From assembly GCA_050257855.1 (NCBI GenBank), contig JBLMXQ010000118.1, forward strand, positions 1-64,000: a stretch of DNA of 64,000 bases, written 5' to 3'. Below the pieces are notes generated by a model. That model was not told the origin of the DNA. It saw only the letters and a program-made list of their open reading frames with translations, and searched no databases. The position numbers and the translations under genes were made by a program. Source of the DNA: JBLMXQ01 sp050257855. GTDB lineage: Bacteria; Acidobacteriota; Vicinamibacteria; Vicinamibacterales; CAVVIG01. Positions 42,048-50,102 of the stretch are shown one piece after another; the stretch's first letter is position 1, and each line of letters opens with the position of its first letter.

Positions 42048-43868
42048 ATGATGCCAAAGCGGTTCACGGTCGGTCTGGCCTCGAGCGTCATCGGAGCGCT
42101 CTGCCTGTCGACGCTCCTCGTCGCGTCGCAGAGCGACACTCCGGTCGCCGACGCCGCGAAGCGCGGCGACGCCGACGCGGTCCGGACGCTCCTCAAGCAG
42201 GGCGCCGACGTCAACGCGGCGCAGGGCGACGGCATGACGGCGCTGCACTGGGCCGCGCTCAACGGCGAAGCCGAGCTGGCCCAGATGCTCATCTACGGCG
42301 GCGCGAACCTCAAGGCGACGACACGGCTCGAGGCGTTCACGCCGCTGCTGATGGCGGCGAAGACCGGGCGGGCGGCAGTCGTCGATCTGCTCCTCAAGGC
42401 GGGGGCCGATCCCAACGCGGCGACCGCCAGCGGGACGACGCCGCTGATGTTCGCGGCCGCGTCGGGCAACCTCGACGCGGTCAACACCCTGCTGGCGCAG
42501 CACGCCGACGTCAACGCGAAGGAAAGCGCCCGCGGCGAGACCGCGCTCGACTTCGCCGCCGCCTACGGCCGCGCACCCGTGATTCGCGTGCTGACGGCGC
42601 ATGGTGCCGACGTTGCGGTCGCGACGAAGGTCGTGGATCTGCACCCGTTCGTGAAGGAAGAGCTGGAACGGTTCGCGCGGTTCCAGCGCGGTTACACCGG
42701 CGGGCCGCCTCCCCGCGACGCGAAGAAGGGCGCCGAGGCGCCGGCCGCCGGCGGCGCGCCGGCGAAGGAAGCCGTGCGCGAGGCGAACGCGCGTCCGGCC
42801 GTGGGCGGCGTCCCGGGCCGGCCGGCTCCGCCCGGGCCGAACCCGGCCAGCCGGATCCCCGGCGTCGATCGCCAGTACATGTACACCGAGCTGGTCGGCA
42901 CGATGGGCGGCCTGACCCCGCTGATGATCGCCGCGCGGCAGGGGAGTCAGGATTCCGTGCAGGCGCTGCTCGATGCCGGTGCCGACATCAATCAGGTAGG
43001 CGCCGGCGACCACACGAGCCCGCTGCTCATCGCCGTCATCAACGGGCACTACGACCTGGCCAAGTACCTCCTCGACCACGGAGCGAATCCGAAGCTGGCG
43101 GCCGACAACGGCGTGGCGCCGCTCTACGCGGTGCTCAACTGCGAGTGGGCGCCGAAGTCGCTCTATCCGCAGCCGCGGGCGTACGAGCAGCAGAAGACTT
43201 CGTATCTCGACCTGATGTCCGCGCTGCTCGACAAGGGCGCCGACCCGAACGCGCGCATCACCCGGAAGGTCTGGTATTCGGGCTACAACTTCGATCTGTC
43301 CGGCGTGGACGAGACCGGCGCCACGCCGTTCTGGCGCGCTGCCTACGCCGCCGACGTGCAGGCCATGAAGCTGCTGGTCTCGCGCGGCGCGGATCCGAAC
43401 ATCCCGACGCTGCGAACGCCCGGCCGTCCCCGCACCGGTGACGGCCAGCGCGACGCGAAGGACGTCTCCGGGCTGCCGCCCGTGCCAGTCGGCGGTCCCG
43501 GCGTGCCTCCGCTCGTGGCCGCCGCCGGCGTCGGCTACGGCGAGGGCTTCGCGGCCAACTCGCACCGCCACGCCCCGACCGGCATGCTCGCCGCGGTCAA
43601 GTACCTCGTCGAGGAGCTGCACGCGGACGTGAATGCCCGCGACCACGACGGCAACACGGCGCTGCACAACGCCGCCGCGCGCGGTGACAACGCGATGGTG
43701 CTCTACCTCGTGTCCAAGGGTGCCGACGTCATGGCGGTCAACCGGGAAGGCAAGACGGTTGCGGACATGGCCAACGGCCCGGTCCAGCGCGTCAACCCGT
43801 TCCCGGAAACCCTCGCCTTGCTCGAGAAGCTCGGTGCCAAGAACAATCACAAGTGCGTGTCGTGCTAG
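42048..43868 (+). CDS. Exported ankyrin-repeat protein (rightward cassette)
   Basis: 606 residues with a signal peptide (about 1-27) and about ten ankyrin repeats split by a Pro/Ala/Gly-rich insert (about 210-285), in the same place as the insert of the 32037-33764 product. Shared stretches include NAAQGDGMTALHWAAL, GGLTPL and CEWAPKSLYPQPRA (EWAPKSFYPQPRA in the other copy). The C-terminus is AKNNHKCVSC in both. GAGGAG precedes two adjacent ATGs. Likely a scaffold or inhibitor for the DUF1592/DUF1552 partners. Confidence 0.85.
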   Translation: MMPKRFTVGLASSVIGALCLSTLLVASQSDTPVADAAKRGDADAVRTLLKQGADVNAAQGDGMTALHWAALNGEAELAQMLIYGGANLKATTRLEAFTPLLMAAKTGRAAVVDLLLKAGADPNAATASGTTPLMFAAASGNLDAVNTLLAQHADVNAKESARGETALDFAAAYGRAPVIRVLTAHGADVAVATKVVDLHPFVKEELERFARFQRGYTGGPPPRDAKKGAEAPAAGGAPAKEAVREANARPAVGGVPGRPAPPGPNPASRIPGVDRQYMYTELVGTMGGLTPLMIAARQGSQDSVQALLDAGADINQVGAGDHTSPLLIAVINGHYDLAKYLLDHGANPKLAADNGVAPLYAVLNCEWAPKSLYPQPRAYEQQKTSYLDLMSALLDKGADPNARITRKVWYSGYNFDLSGVDETGATPFWRAAYAADVQAMKLLVSRGADPNIPTLRTPGRPRTGDGQRDAKDVSGLPPVPVGGPGVPPLVAAAGVGYGEGFAANSHRHAPTGMLAAVKYLVEELHADVNARDHDGNTALHNAAARGDNAMVLYLVSKGADVMAVNREGKTVADMANGPVQRVNPFPETLALLEKLGAKNNHKCVSC

Positions 43869-45243
43869 CGGCGCGCTGATCCTTGCCCGCTGCCGCGGAC
43901 GGCTCCTGCCGTTCGCGGCGCTCGCCGTCCTGCTCGGGTTCCCCTTCGCCGCCCTCGCCATCGGACAGTTGCCGAACGAGGCGGAGCACGCCGCCGTCCG
44001 TTACACCGAGACTCAGGCGACCGACGTCGTCGTGCAGCTGCAGAAGCGCATCGACAGCGGCGAGGTGAAGCTGCAGTTCGACCCCCGGCACGGCTATCTG
44101 CCCGCGGTGCTCGACGCGCTCAAGGTGCCCGTCTCGTCGCAGGGGCTGGTGTTCTCCCGCACGAGCCTCCAGGTCGACCACATCGCGCCGTGGGCGCCGC
44201 GCGCCGTGTACTTCAACGACAACGTCTACGTCGGCTGGGTCCAGCACGGGCCGATCATGGAGATCGCGTCGGCCGATCCGAAGCTCGGCGCCGTCTTCTA
44301 CACGCTGAACCAGCAGCAGACCGATCACCCGGTGTTCGAGCGGCAGGGGCAGACATGCCTCCAGTGCCACGACTCCTCCTCGACCACCGGCGGCGTCCCC
44401 GGCTTCATCCTCCGGTCGGTGCTGGTGGATCGCCAGGGCTACGTCATCTCGCCGCTCAGCGACGGCCCGACGACCGACCGCACGCCGATCGACGAGCGGT
44501 GGGGCGGGTGGTACGTGACCGGCACGAACGGCGACCAGGGCCATCTCGGCAACCTGTTCGCGCCGATGCTGGCCAGCGAGGTGACGAACGCCCACACCCT
44601 GCTCGCGAAGCTCGACAGGTCGGCCAACGCCAACGTGACCGATCTCGGCAAGCGCTTCGACGTGCATCCCTACCTGGCTCCGACGAGCGACATCGTCGCG
44701 CTGCTGGTGCTCGCGCACCAGGCCTACGTCCACAACCTGATCACGATCGCCAGCTTCGAGACGCGGAAGGCGCTCTACGACGAGAAACTGCTGCTCGCCT
44801 CGCGCGGCGCCCCCGAGGGATCCCCGCATCTCGACGTGACGATGATGCGCGTCCAGGGAGCCGGGGAGCGCCTGGTCCGGGCGATGCTGTTCTCGAAGGA
44901 GGCGCCGCTGGCTTCGCCGGTGAAGGGGACGTCGGGCTTCGCCGCCGAATTCGTCAGCCACGGCCCGAAGGACAGCCAGGGCCGGTCGCTGCGCGACCTC
45001 GATCTGAACACGCGGGTCTTCAAGTATCCGCTCAGCTATCTCATCTACTCCGAGGACTTCGACGCCCTGCCGCCCCTGGTCAAGGAATACGTGTACCGGC
45101 GGCTGAACGTCGTCCTCTCCGGTGCGGACACGAGCGGCGACTTCGATCTGTCGGCTGCCGACCGGCAGGCCATCCTCGCGATCCTGCGCGACACGAAGCC
45201 CGACTTCACGGCGTTCACCGCGAACAAGACCGTCGCGCACTGA
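43834..45243 (+). CDS. Exported monoheme-motif protein of unknown function
   Basis: About 469 residues. A hydrophobic signal-like segment (FAALAVLLGFPFAALA) precedes the mature part, which has one heme motif CLQCH in RQGQTCLQCHDSSSTTGGVPGF. Other parts (VYFNDNVYVGWVQHG, GGWYVTGTNGDQGHLGNLF) suggest a large beta-rich periplasmic protein seen with PSD1-type systems; no named family is claimed. The start is uncertain: no ATG fits, and the GTG at 43834, inside the ankyrin gene, is the first start that keeps the signal peptide. A later start with a shorter overlap is possible. Probably co-transcribed with the rightward cassette. Confidence 0.65.
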   Translation: MPRTITSACRASGALILARCRGRLLPFAALAVLLGFPFAALAIGQLPNEAEHAAVRYTETQATDVVVQLQKRIDSGEVKLQFDPRHGYLPAVLDALKVPVSSQGLVFSRTSLQVDHIAPWAPRAVYFNDNVYVGWVQHGPIMEIASADPKLGAVFYTLNQQQTDHPVFERQGQTCLQCHDSSSTTGGVPGFILRSVLVDRQGYVISPLSDGPTTDRTPIDERWGGWYVTGTNGDQGHLGNLFAPMLASEVTNAHTLLAKLDRSANANVTDLGKRFDVHPYLAPTSDIVALLVLAHQAYVHNLITIASFETRKALYDEKLLLASRGAPEGSPHLDVTMMRVQGAGERLVRAMLFSKEAPLASPVKGTSGFAAEFVSHGPKDSQGRSLRDLDLNTRVFKYPLSYLIYSEDFDALPPLVKEYVYRRLNVVLSGADTSGDFDLSAADRQAILAILRDTKPDFTAFTANKTVAH

Positions 45244-45249
45244 CCTGAG

Positions 45250-45984
45250 ATGCTGCACAGCACACGACCCGCAGGAATCGCGCTCGCCCTGTTGACCGCG
45301 GCGGCGCTGGCCGCAGCCGCCGGATCCGACACGGTGCCGGCCAGCGGCGGCGACATCACCATCACGCCGATCAACCACGCCACCGTCGAAGTCGCCCACG
45401 CCGGAAAGGTCATCCTCGTGGATCCGGTCGCGCAGGGCAGCTACACGGGCCTGCCGGCGCCCGACATCATCCTCGTGACCGACATCCACGGCGACCATCT
45501 CGATCCCGCGACCGTTGCACGGGTGAAGAAGGCGGGGACGAAGATCGTCGCGCCGGCCGCGGCCGCGCCGAAGCTCGAAGGCGCGATCGTCATGGCGAAC
45601 GGGCAGACGCAGGAGGTGGACGGCGTCCGCATCGAAGCGGTGCCGATGTACAACCTGACGCGCGGGCCGTCGCCCGGCCAGCTGTATCACACGAAAGGAC
45701 GCGGCAACGGGTACATCGTGACGCTCGGCGGCAAGCGGGTGTACTTCGCCGGCGACACGGAATGCACGCCGGAGATGCGGGCGCTCACCCATATCGACGT
45801 CGCCTTCGTGCCGATGAACCTGCCCTACACGATGCCGCCGACGGAAGCGGCCGAATGCGTGAAGGCGTTCAAGCCGGCGATCGTCTATCCGTACCACTAT
45901 CGGGGATCGGACCTGAAGGAGTTCGCCTCGGCGCTCCAGGGCAGCGGCATCGAGGTCCGGCTGCGCGACTGGTACGGGAAGTGA
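45250..45984 (+). CDS. Exported metallo-beta-lactamase-fold hydrolase (UlaG-like)
   Basis: 244 residues: a signal peptide (about 1-24), then ITITPINHATVEVAHAGKVILVDPV and the metal motif TDIHGDHLD, a reduced HxHxDH. FAGDTECTPEMRAL supplies the bridging Asp, and PYHYRGSD the last His. This matches the small UlaG-like/L-ascorbate-lactonase-type group of the superfamily, which often lack the first His. The substrate is unknown. It starts 6 bp after the monoheme gene, so it likely shares its transcript. Confidence 0.82.
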   Translation: MLHSTRPAGIALALLTAAALAAAAGSDTVPASGGDITITPINHATVEVAHAGKVILVDPVAQGSYTGLPAPDIILVTDIHGDHLDPATVARVKKAGTKIVAPAAAAPKLEGAIVMANGQTQEVDGVRIEAVPMYNLTRGPSPGQLYHTKGRGNGYIVTLGGKRVYFAGDTECTPEMRALTHIDVAFVPMNLPYTMPPTEAAECVKAFKPAIVYPYHYRGSDLKEFASALQGSGIEVRLRDWYGK

Positions 45985-45997
45985 CGACGTCGGCGGG

Positions 45998-47251
45998 CTA
46001 CTGCTGACGTTCGAGGATCCACGCGACCGTCGCGATCACCTTCTCGAGGAGCGGCCGCCGCCGCCAGACCTCGAGCGTGATCTCGTCGCAGTGCCGGCGA
46101 TCGGCGTCGAAGTCCTTCTCGAGCCGGGCCGCGACCGGCTCGTCCCGGATCGCAATATTCACCTCGTCGTTGTGCTCGAACGACCGGTTGTCGACGTTGG
46201 TGGTCCCGATGACGCTCCACAGGCCGTCGACGAGGAGCGTCTTGGTGTGCGTCATGCCGCCGCGGTACTCGAAGATGCGGACGCCCGCCTCGAGCAGCGG
46301 CCCGTAGTTGCGACGGCTCGCGAGCCGCACCCACGCCTGATCGGTTTCGGCGCCGGGCACGATGACCTGGACGTCCACGCCGCGCCGCGCGGTGCGCCGG
46401 AATGCCTCGCGGAACGCGCGGTCGGGGAGGAAGTACGGCGTCGTGATCCGCACGCGCCCCTTCGCGCCTTCGACCAGCAGCTGGAAGAGCGCCCGCGAGA
46501 CGGTCGCGCGATCCGCCGGCGAGCTGCGGACCGCGAACGCCGGGCTGTCGCCGACGCGCTCGTGCGGCTTGTACGTCTCGGGCCCGGTCAGGATCTCCCC
46601 GGTGCACTCGAGCCAGTTCTCGGCGACGACGCCCTGGATGTCCGACACGACCGGCCCTTCGATGCGCGCCATCATGTCGCGCCAGCGCGGCTTGCCCTTC
46701 CGGGATTCCGCCCAGAAGTCGGCGATGCCGGCGCCCCCCGCGAACGCGACGCGGCCGTCGACGACGAGCAGCTCGCGGTGCGTGCGGTTGTTCAGCCGCC
46801 ACAGCCGGTACCAGGTAATCCGCTGGTACGCCTCGACGCGGCAGCCGGCCTCGCGCAGCGGTCGCGCGGCCCGGTGAATGGCGCCGAAGCTGCCGATCGC
46901 GTCGATTACCACCGTGACGCGCACGCCGGCCCGCGCGCGCTCGCTCAGGGCTTCGACGAATGCGTCTCTCGTGCGGCCCCGCCTGAAGATGTAGCACTCC
47001 ATGTTCACCGTCTCGCGTGCGGACCGGATCGCCTCGAGCATGGCGGGGTAGAAGCAGTCGCCTCCGGTCAGCACCTCGACGCGGTTGCCGTCTTGGAGCG
47101 TCGTGTGGCACGTCGATTCGAGCACGTGGACGAAATGGCCGCTCGTCGCGTCCACTTCCGCCTCGATGTGATACGGCACTTCCGGCGTGAACAGGACGAC
47201 CAGAATCAGCCACGCGATGACGGCGCCGCCGAAGATCGTCAGGTAGAGCAT
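45998..47251 (-). CDS. Cardiolipin synthase-like phospholipase D protein
   Basis: 417 residues with an N-terminal TM helix (LTIFGGAVIAWLILVVLF) and two phospholipase D halves. The second HKD motif is complete (HTKTLLVDG followed by GTTNVDNRS). In the first, Lys is replaced by Glu (HRELLVVDG, then GGAGIADFW). The overall build (GGDCFYPAMLEAIRSARETVNMECYIF, TTPYFLPDRAF) is that of bacterial ClsB/ClsC-like enzymes that join phospholipids. The Lys-to-Glu change may be a subfamily trait; activity is not certain. Confidence 0.82.
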   Translation of the reverse strand: MLYLTIFGGAVIAWLILVVLFTPEVPYHIEAEVDATSGHFVHVLESTCHTTLQDGNRVEVLTGGDCFYPAMLEAIRSARETVNMECYIFRRGRTRDAFVEALSERARAGVRVTVVIDAIGSFGAIHRAARPLREAGCRVEAYQRITWYRLWRLNNRTHRELLVVDGRVAFAGGAGIADFWAESRKGKPRWRDMMARIEGPVVSDIQGVVAENWLECTGEILTGPETYKPHERVGDSPAFAVRSSPADRATVSRALFQLLVEGAKGRVRITTPYFLPDRAFREAFRRTARRGVDVQVIVPGAETDQAWVRLASRRNYGPLLEAGVRIFEYRGGMTHTKTLLVDGLWSVIGTTNVDNRSFEHNDEVNIAIRDEPVAARLEKDFDADRRHCDEITLEVWRRRPLLEKVIATVAWILERQQ

Positions 47252-47368
47252 GGAAGGACGGCCGCACGCCCGGCGGCGGCCGGCCGGCGGCGCAGTGTCA
47301 GTCGCGCGCCGAGCGCCGGGAGCGAGGCCGGCAGCCGGCAGAGGCGAACTGACAGCCGGCAGCTTTCT

Positions 47369-47869
47369 TCACCGGTAGTTCCCGAACTGAAGCGCGACGC
47401 CGAAGTCGTGTTCCCGCAGCAGGTGAATGGCTTCCTGCAGGTCGTCCTTCGAGGCCGAGGTGACGCGGACCTGATCGGCCTGGATGGCGGCCTGCACCTT
47501 TCTGAGCTTGCGGTCCTTCAGAAACTTCACGATCTCGCGCGCGGCGTCGATTGGGATGCCCTGCTGGATGTCGATCACCCGGCGCACGGCTCCGCCGGCG
47601 GCCGTCTCAGAGGCGCCGGCCTTGAAGTTCTTCACCGGCACGCCGCGGCGAACGAGGCGCGTCTGCAGGATCTCCCACAGCGCGTTCATCTTCATCTCGT
47701 CGTCGGTCAGCAGGGTGAGCGTGTTGTCTTCCCTGTTCAGCGTGATTTCGGCTTTCGCGCCCTTGAAATCGTACCGCTGTCCGACTTCCTTCCGCGCCTG
47801 GTTCAGCGCGTTGTCGACCTCCTGGAAATCGATGGTGGACGTGATGTCGAACGACGCCGTGGCTGGCAT
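47369..47869 (-). CDS. YajQ family nucleotide-binding protein
   Basis: 166 residues, full length for the family. The start ASFDITSTIDFQEVDNALNQ, RYDFKGAKAEI, LVRRGVPVKNF and the end EHDFGVALQFGNYR are all YajQ hallmarks. YajQ proteins bind nucleotides, cyclic di-GMP in some bacteria, and act with transcription factors; whether this one binds cyclic di-GMP cannot be seen. Monocistronic by layout: 117 bp from the convergently ending side with short CAGCCGGCAG repeats (47332 and 47353) and no other signal. Confidence 0.95.
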   Translation of the reverse strand: MPATASFDITSTIDFQEVDNALNQARKEVGQRYDFKGAKAEITLNREDNTLTLLTDDEMKMNALWEILQTRLVRRGVPVKNFKAGASETAAGGAVRRVIDIQQGIPIDAAREIVKFLKDRKLRKVQAAIQADQVRVTSASKDDLQEAIHLLREHDFGVALQFGNYR

Positions 47870-47915
47870 GCCCCGATTGTACCTTGCCGCCCGGATCAGG
47901 AGCCGGAGAGAACGC

Positions 47916-47921
47916 TACAAT
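47916..47921 (+). promoter_or_regulatory. -10 box before the fdhD unit
   Basis: TACAAT, matching five of six consensus positions. Transcription would begin near 47928, at the ATG (47929) of a small ORF that overlaps fdhD. No good -35 is visible. Confidence 0.4.
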
Positions 47922-47928
47922 GCCGATG

Positions 47929-48036
47929 ATGACCGGCGAGCGGCCCAGGGTCGGCGTCTCGGCGGAACTGGCGCGCCAGCGGCTGAGCCCGCGATACGGC
48001 TCCGCGCCGACGGCGGCGCAACGGTCGATCGAATGA
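47929..48036 (+). CDS. Possible 35-codon leader ORF coupled to fdhD
   Basis: An ATG at the predicted transcription start opens a 35-codon frame (MTGERPRVGVSAELARQR at the start, SIE at the end) whose TGA overlaps the fdhD ATG (ATGA). It may couple translation of fdhD or be chance; no family is recognised. fdhD itself has no clear ribosome site, which favours coupling. Confidence 0.3.
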   Translation: MTGERPRVGVSAELARQRLSPRYGSAPTAAQRSIE

Positions 48037-48863
48037 ACGGGCGCGAAGGTTTCCGCACGGTGGAGGTGACGCGCGTGCACGGCGGTGGACGCGCGAACGA
48101 CTGCGATCGCGCCGCCACCGAGGAGCCGCTCGAGATCCGCCTCCACGGCCGGCCGTTCGCAGTGGTGATGCGTACGCCGGGACACGACCGCGAGCTGGCC
48201 GCCGGCTTCCTCCTGAGCGAGGGCGTGCTCCGCGGGGCGGACGATCTCGGGACCATCGAGCACTGCACGGACGCCGGCGCCGAGCATCCCGAGAACATCG
48301 TCAACGTGACGCTGACGAACGAATCGCCGGAGACGCTCGGCCGCGTCCTCGCGAACCGGCGCCAGGTGACGATGAACTCGTCGTGCGGGCTGTGCGGCCG
48401 GCTGACGATCGAGTCGCTGCGCGCCGCCGCGCCGCCCATCGAAGGGGCGTGCACCGTGGCCGCACCGGTGCTGGCGAGCCTGCCCGACCGGCTGCGCGCG
48501 GCGCAGGTGGTGTTCGACGAGACCGGCGGGCTCCACGCGGCCGGCCTGTTCACGCCGGCCGGCGAGCTGATCGAGGTCGCCGAAGACGTCGGACGTCACA
48601 ACGCCGTGGACAAGGTCGTCGGGCGGATGCTGATGCGCGAGGCGTTGCCGCTGTCCTCGTCGGTGCTGTTCGTGAGCGGCCGGACGTCGTACGAGATCGT
48701 GCAGAAGGCCTTCCTGGCGGGCGTGCCGATCGTCGGCGCCGTCTCCGCCCCGTCGAGCCTCGCGATCGATCTGGCGAAGGAGGCCGGCATCACGCTGGTC
48801 GGCTTCGTGCGCGGCGGCGGGTTCAACATCTACGCGCACGAGCGGCGAATCACGTCACGGTAG
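48033..48863 (+). CDS. fdhD: FdhD, formate dehydrogenase accessory sulfurtransferase
   Basis: 276 residues. FdhD passes sulfur from IscS to the molybdenum or tungsten cofactor of formate dehydrogenase before the cofactor is inserted. The redox-active Cys pair is in NSSCGLCGR (about 117-121). Other family marks are EEPLEIRLHGRPFAVVMRTPGHD, ELAAGFLLSEGV, GGLHAAGLF and EDVGRHNAVDKVVG, followed by SGRTSYEIVQKA. It lies 1.2 kb from the formate dehydrogenase cluster (49464-54692) and points towards it, with a DinB gene between. Confidence 0.95.
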   Translation: MNGREGFRTVEVTRVHGGGRANDCDRAATEEPLEIRLHGRPFAVVMRTPGHDRELAAGFLLSEGVLRGADDLGTIEHCTDAGAEHPENIVNVTLTNESPETLGRVLANRRQVTMNSSCGLCGRLTIESLRAAAPPIEGACTVAAPVLASLPDRLRAAQVVFDETGGLHAAGLFTPAGELIEVAEDVGRHNAVDKVVGRMLMREALPLSSSVLFVSGRTSYEIVQKAFLAGVPIVGAVSAPSSLAIDLAKEAGITLVGFVRGGGFNIYAHERRITSR

Positions 48864-48866
48864 GAG

Positions 48867-48872
48867 TATCGT
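48867..48872 (+). promoter_or_regulatory. -10-like box placed for leaderless dinB mRNA
   Basis: TATCGT ending 7 positions before the ATG at 48879, so the start point would be the A of ATG. Weak sequence but exact spacing. Confidence 0.3.
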
Positions 48873-48878
48873 CCCGCC

Positions 48879-49433
48879 ATGCCGATTCTCGATTCCGAGG
48901 TGCCGCGCGCGCGGATGCCGCTGCTGCAGCACGTGCTCGACACCTACGCGAGCGAGATCAACAAGGCGGCGTCGGTCTGGCAGGCGTTCGCGGACCGTGA
49001 CCTGGAGTATCGCCCCCATCCGCGATCGGCCACGGTGGGCGACATCTTCCGGCACGAGCTGCTCTCGGGCCGGCGGTTCTTCGGCGAGTTCCTCGGAGCG
49101 GAGGAGCCGCCGGCGAACGCCGTGCTGCCGGCGGAACCGACGGTGGCGGCGTTCGTCGCGCGTGTCGAGGAACTGGCGCGTCCGCGGTTGACGTTCCTGG
49201 CGGATCGGGACGAGCCGTGGTGGCTGGAGCGCGTGCCGTTCTTCGGCGTGGACCGCGCGCGGATCTGGATCGTCTGGCGACGCATCCTGCACACGGCGCA
49301 TCACCGCACGCAGTTGACGGTGTATCTGCGCCTGCTCGACCGGCCCGTGCCCTCCGTCTACGGTCCCACCGCTGATGTCACGTGGACCGGCGCCGACCCG
49401 ACGCAGTCGCTGGACGCGGCCGGCCGCAAGTAA
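48879..49433 (+). CDS. DinB-family (YfiT/DinB superfamily) protein
   Basis: 184 residues of a four-helix DinB/YfiT bundle. Metal-ligand candidates are the His in TVGDIFRHELLSGRRFF and the two in ILHTAHHRTQLTVYLR, the usual H...HxxxH set. Members include thiol transferases and stress proteins; this one's substrate is unknown. It starts 15 bp after fdhD but has its own -10-like box. Confidence 0.85.
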   Translation: MPILDSEVPRARMPLLQHVLDTYASEINKAASVWQAFADRDLEYRPHPRSATVGDIFRHELLSGRRFFGEFLGAEEPPANAVLPAEPTVAAFVARVEELARPRLTFLADRDEPWWLERVPFFGVDRARIWIVWRRILHTAHHRTQLTVYLRLLDRPVPSVYGPTADVTWTGADPTQSLDAAGRK

Positions 49434-49463
49434 GAAGCTCAAGCTCGGGTCCCGGGCCCGCGT

Positions 49464-50102
49464 CTATTGCGTCGGCGTCAGCACGCCCTGGTGGCAGGTG
49501 TAGCACTGGAACTGCGGCGGTTTGGCCATGCCCTGGAAGTAGGTCGGCATCTCGTCCATCAGTTTCAGCATCGACAGCGCCGTCTTCTTCGCGGGCTTGT
49601 TCTCGGAGTCCCACTCGTCAGGCGTGTGGCAGTGCACGCACCCGACGCCCAGCGCCGCGGCGAAGACGCTCATCGTCATGCGCATGTCGCCGGCCTTGAT
49701 GTCGCCGAGCGCCCTGAGGTTCTTGTAGACCTCGCGCGCCGGCTTCTCTGCGTTGGCCGGGCTGACCGCCGCCGAGTCCGGCCACTCGTCGTACAGCGAC
49801 TTCCACGCCGATTCCTGCAGCGTCGGCGGGTCGGGATGGCCGGCATGGCAGGTATTGCAGCTGATGCCGCCCGCGTAGCTCAGCGACCCGTTGCTGACGC
49901 CGTTCGTCATCTTCTCCATGCGCGCCGCCATGTCGAACGCCGGCAGGCTCGAGGTCTTCCACACGCCGGGCTCGTGGCAGTGGGCGCAGTCGACCCCGAG
50001 GTCCGTCGTGAAGGAGCCGTTGTGGGGATCGTGCGGGGTGGCCGGTGCGGCCTGCGGCGACGCGGCGGTCAGGAGCGCGAGCAGGAGCAGCGCGAACGTC
50101 AT
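49464..50102 (-). CDS. Periplasmic tetraheme cytochrome c (reaction-centre cytochrome subunit-like)
   Basis: 212 residues: a signal peptide (about 1-19) and four c-heme motifs, CAHCH (39), CNTCH (about 82), CVHCH (about 150) and CYTCH (about 203). The spacing and MRMTMSVFAAALGVGCVHCH and QFQCYTCHQG resemble the reaction-centre cytochrome c subunit family that is widespread in non-photosynthetic Acidobacteria. Its start overlaps the stop of the formate dehydrogenase Fe-S subunit (ATGA), so the two are translated together although the dehydrogenase parts have no export signal. Whether it takes electrons from formate is unknown. Confidence 0.8.
   Translation of the reverse strand: MTFALLLLALLTAASPQAAPATPHDPHNGSFTTDLGVDCAHCHEPGVWKTSSLPAFDMAARMEKMTNGVSNGSLSYAGGISCNTCHAGHPDPPTLQESAWKSLYDEWPDSAAVSPANAEKPAREVYKNLRALGDIKAGDMRMTMSVFAAALGVGCVHCHTPDEWDSENKPAKKTALSMLKLMDEMPTYFQGMAKPPQFQCYTCHQGVLTPTQ

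Noticed and set aside
37882..42057. A 1391-codon minus-strand reading frame opposite the rightward cassette
   Set aside because: It is an antisense frame kept open by high G+C. Its product is Arg-rich and low-complexity, while the plus strand carries recognisable DUF1592 and DUF1552 genes.
47252..47368. Repeated CAGCCGGCAG between the phospholipase D and yajQ genes
   Set aside because: Two 10-bp copies in very G+C-rich DNA are close to what chance would give. No hairpin with a T-run was seen.
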